The notes under the pieces: generated by a model
Told to the model about the DNA's origin: nothing
What the model saw: the letters and a program-made list of their open reading frames with translations, nothing else
Database searches by the model: none
NCBI GenBank assembly: GCA_964397565.1
Contig: CAYNJC010000019.1
Span: 17,252-81,251 of the forward strand
DNA: 64,000 bases
Reading direction: 5' to 3'
Origin: JAPLST01 sp964397565
Lineage (GTDB): Bacteria; Auribacterota; UBA3054; JAPLST01
Part shown: positions 62,994 through 64,000 of the stretch, one piece after another
Layout: every line of letters starts with the position of its first letter
Numbering within the stretch: position 1 is the stretch's first letter
Translations under genes and position numbers: made by a program

Positions 62994-63893
62994 ATGCAAC
63001 GCTATGCCTTGTCACATCTGCAGCAACTCGAAGCCGAGAGCATTCACGTTCTGCGTGAAGTGGCCGCGGAATTCGAGCGGCCGGTCATGCTGTACTCGAT
63101 CGGCAAGGACTCGGCCGTGATGGTGCGCCTGGCCCAAAAGGCGTTTCATCCCGGCAAATTGCCGTTCCCGCTGCTGCACGTCGACACCGGCTACAAATTC
63201 CCGGAGATGTACCAGTTTCGCGATCAATTCACTAAAGAAATCGGCGCCGAGCTGATCGTCCACAAACACGAAAACGCTGGCCATTTGCATCCCTTCGACA
63301 ATGGCTGCCAGAAATGCGCCAACATTCTCAAGACCCAGGCCTTGCTCGATGCGCTGCGCCTGCATGCCTTCGATGCCGCCTTCGGTGGCGCGCGCCGCGA
63401 AGAGGAAAAGTCGCGCGCCAAGGAACGGGTCTATTCGTTCCGCGATCAGTTCGGCCAATGGGACCCGAAGAATCAGCGGCCGGAATTGTGGCAGTTGTAC
63501 AACGCCAAATTGCACAAAGGCGAATCCATTCGCGTCTTCCCGCTCTCGAATTGGACTGAACTCGACGTCTGGCAGTACATCCAGCAAGAAAATATTCCGG
63601 TTGTGCCGATGTACTTCGCCAAAGAGCGCAAAATGCTCGAGCGCAACGGCCAGTTGCTCGCGCTCGAATGGCCGAACGAACTGAAGCCGGGCGAAAAGCC
63701 GGTCACCGTCTGGTGCCGCTTTCGCTCGCTGGGCTGCGTGCCGTGCACCGGCGCGGTGTGCTCGCGCGCGACGACCATCGCGCAGATCGTCGAAGAAATG
63801 ATGACCGCACGCACCTCCGAACGCGCCACCCGCATGATTGACCACGATCAGGACGGCTCAATGGAGATCAAGAAGCGCGAAGGCTATTTCTGA
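62994..63893 (+). CDS. cysD: sulfate adenylyltransferase subunit 2
   Basis: The 299-residue PP-loop subunit that makes adenosine 5'-phosphosulfate from ATP and sulfate, working with the GTPase CysN. Conserved parts are [11 protein letters not shown] (PP-loop), [63 protein letters not shown] and [15 protein letters not shown], ending KKREGYF as in E. coli CysD. ATG 62994 is the standard start. cysN is expected to follow but lies outside the window. Confidence 0.95.
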   Translation: MQRYALSHLQQLEAESIHVLREVAAEFERPVMLYSIGKDSAVMVRLAQKAFHPGKLPFPLLHVDTGYKFPEMYQFRDQFTKEIGAELIVHKHENAGHLHPFDNGCQKCANILKTQALLDALRLHAFDAAFGGARREEEKSRAKERVYSFRDQFGQWDPKNQRPELWQLYNAKLHKGESIRVFPLSNWTELDVWQYIQQENIPVVPMYFAKERKMLERNGQLLALEWPNELKPGEKPVTVWCRFRSLGCVPCTGAVCSRATTIAQIVEEMMTARTSERATRMIDHDQDGSMEIKKREGYF

Positions 63894-63992
63894 TTTACAA
63901 TTTGCAATTGACAATTTACAATTTACCAATCCTGATTCCTGATTGCTGATGAATATCCAATATCGAACACTCAATATCCAAGTGCGAAGTAT
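63894..63992. repeat. degenerate minisatellites after cysD
   Basis: Three successive styles: TTTACAATTTGCAATTGACA, CCTGATTCCTGATTGCTGAT, then AATATCCAATATCGAACACTC. Each is a drifting 8-10-bp tandem unit. The first two resemble arrays at 15160 and 20490-20530. Confidence 0.7.
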
Positions 63993-64000
63993 CTGCGCAG

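Noticed and set aside
1..64000. tRNA, rRNA and riboswitch genes
   Set aside because: No cloverleaf with a T-arm signature, rRNA-like segment or conserved riboswitch core was found by eye on either strand. The thiD leader in particular is too short for a TPP riboswitch.

Overview
The window is a high-GC chromosomal segment from a didermic bacterium. It carries a BamA (Omp85) operon, a type IV pilus secretin and four exported proteins with PEP-CTERM-like tails. Three of those four are very large right-handed beta-helix proteins built from Gly-Gly-Gly-rich 'polymorphic repeat' modules. That set, with GtrA, CapD/FlaA1, DUF6754 and GlmL/MutL-type genes, suggests a member of the PVC group, most likely Kiritimatiellota or Verrucomicrobiota. 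This placement is inferred from protein style; no rRNA or tRNA is present to confirm it.

Layout. 1-9 kb: tilS (cut by the window edge), a 1454-residue beta-helix/PKD surface protein, a HEAT-like exported protein, a DTW tRNA-modification enzyme and a ROK-type kinase. 9.2-14.8 kb: a compact pilMNOPQ-pilT operon. 14.8-20.5 kb: a reverse-strand salvage block (thiD, M14 lipoprotein peptidase, thymidine phosphorylase, purine nucleoside phosphorylase, MIF-type tautomerase, alkylguanine alkyltransferase). 20.7-23.1 kb: a subtilisin with a PEP-CTERM tail and gtrA. 23.3-26.1 kb: an ArsR repressor coupled to a four-domain CoA-disulfide reductase/rhodanese/TusA/DsrE fusion. 26.1-28.5 kb: a short UvrC-like GIY-YIG protein, ispH and psd. 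28.5-32.5 kb: bamA and two envelope genes.

32.8-40.8 kb holds the most unusual unit: eight overlapping reverse-strand genes from one promoter. They encode a DUF6754-type membrane protein, an Asp-box/multi-TM protein, a four-helix-bundle protein, two more membrane proteins, a small Cys protein, a GlmL/MutL-type ASKHA ATPase and a beta-rich partner. No known pathway accounts for this set. 40.8-47.6 kb is a mosaic accessory region: long inverted repeats, an Rhs fragment, a second beta-helix gene, a RAYT-transposase remnant, and a sodium:solute symporter flanked by direct repeats of the DUF4416 gene end. 47.6-55.3 kb is a polysaccharide and housekeeping operon (HIT, M42 peptidase, DegT aminotransferase, GT-C glycosyltransferase, CapD) followed by a membrane/propeller protein. 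55.5-62.4 kb has the third beta-helix gene, a TPR-like giant and a partner lipoprotein. The window ends with cysD.

Two genome-wide habits stand out. Several genes have a well-spaced -35/-10 pair ending only 5-8 nt before the start codon, implying leaderless or near-leaderless mRNAs. Intergenic DNA is also seeded with small repeats: palindromic TCCCGCC-n3-GGCGGGA units, a 56-bp element seen in both filled and empty form, a promoter-bearing palindrome, and degenerate 7-10-bp minisatellites.
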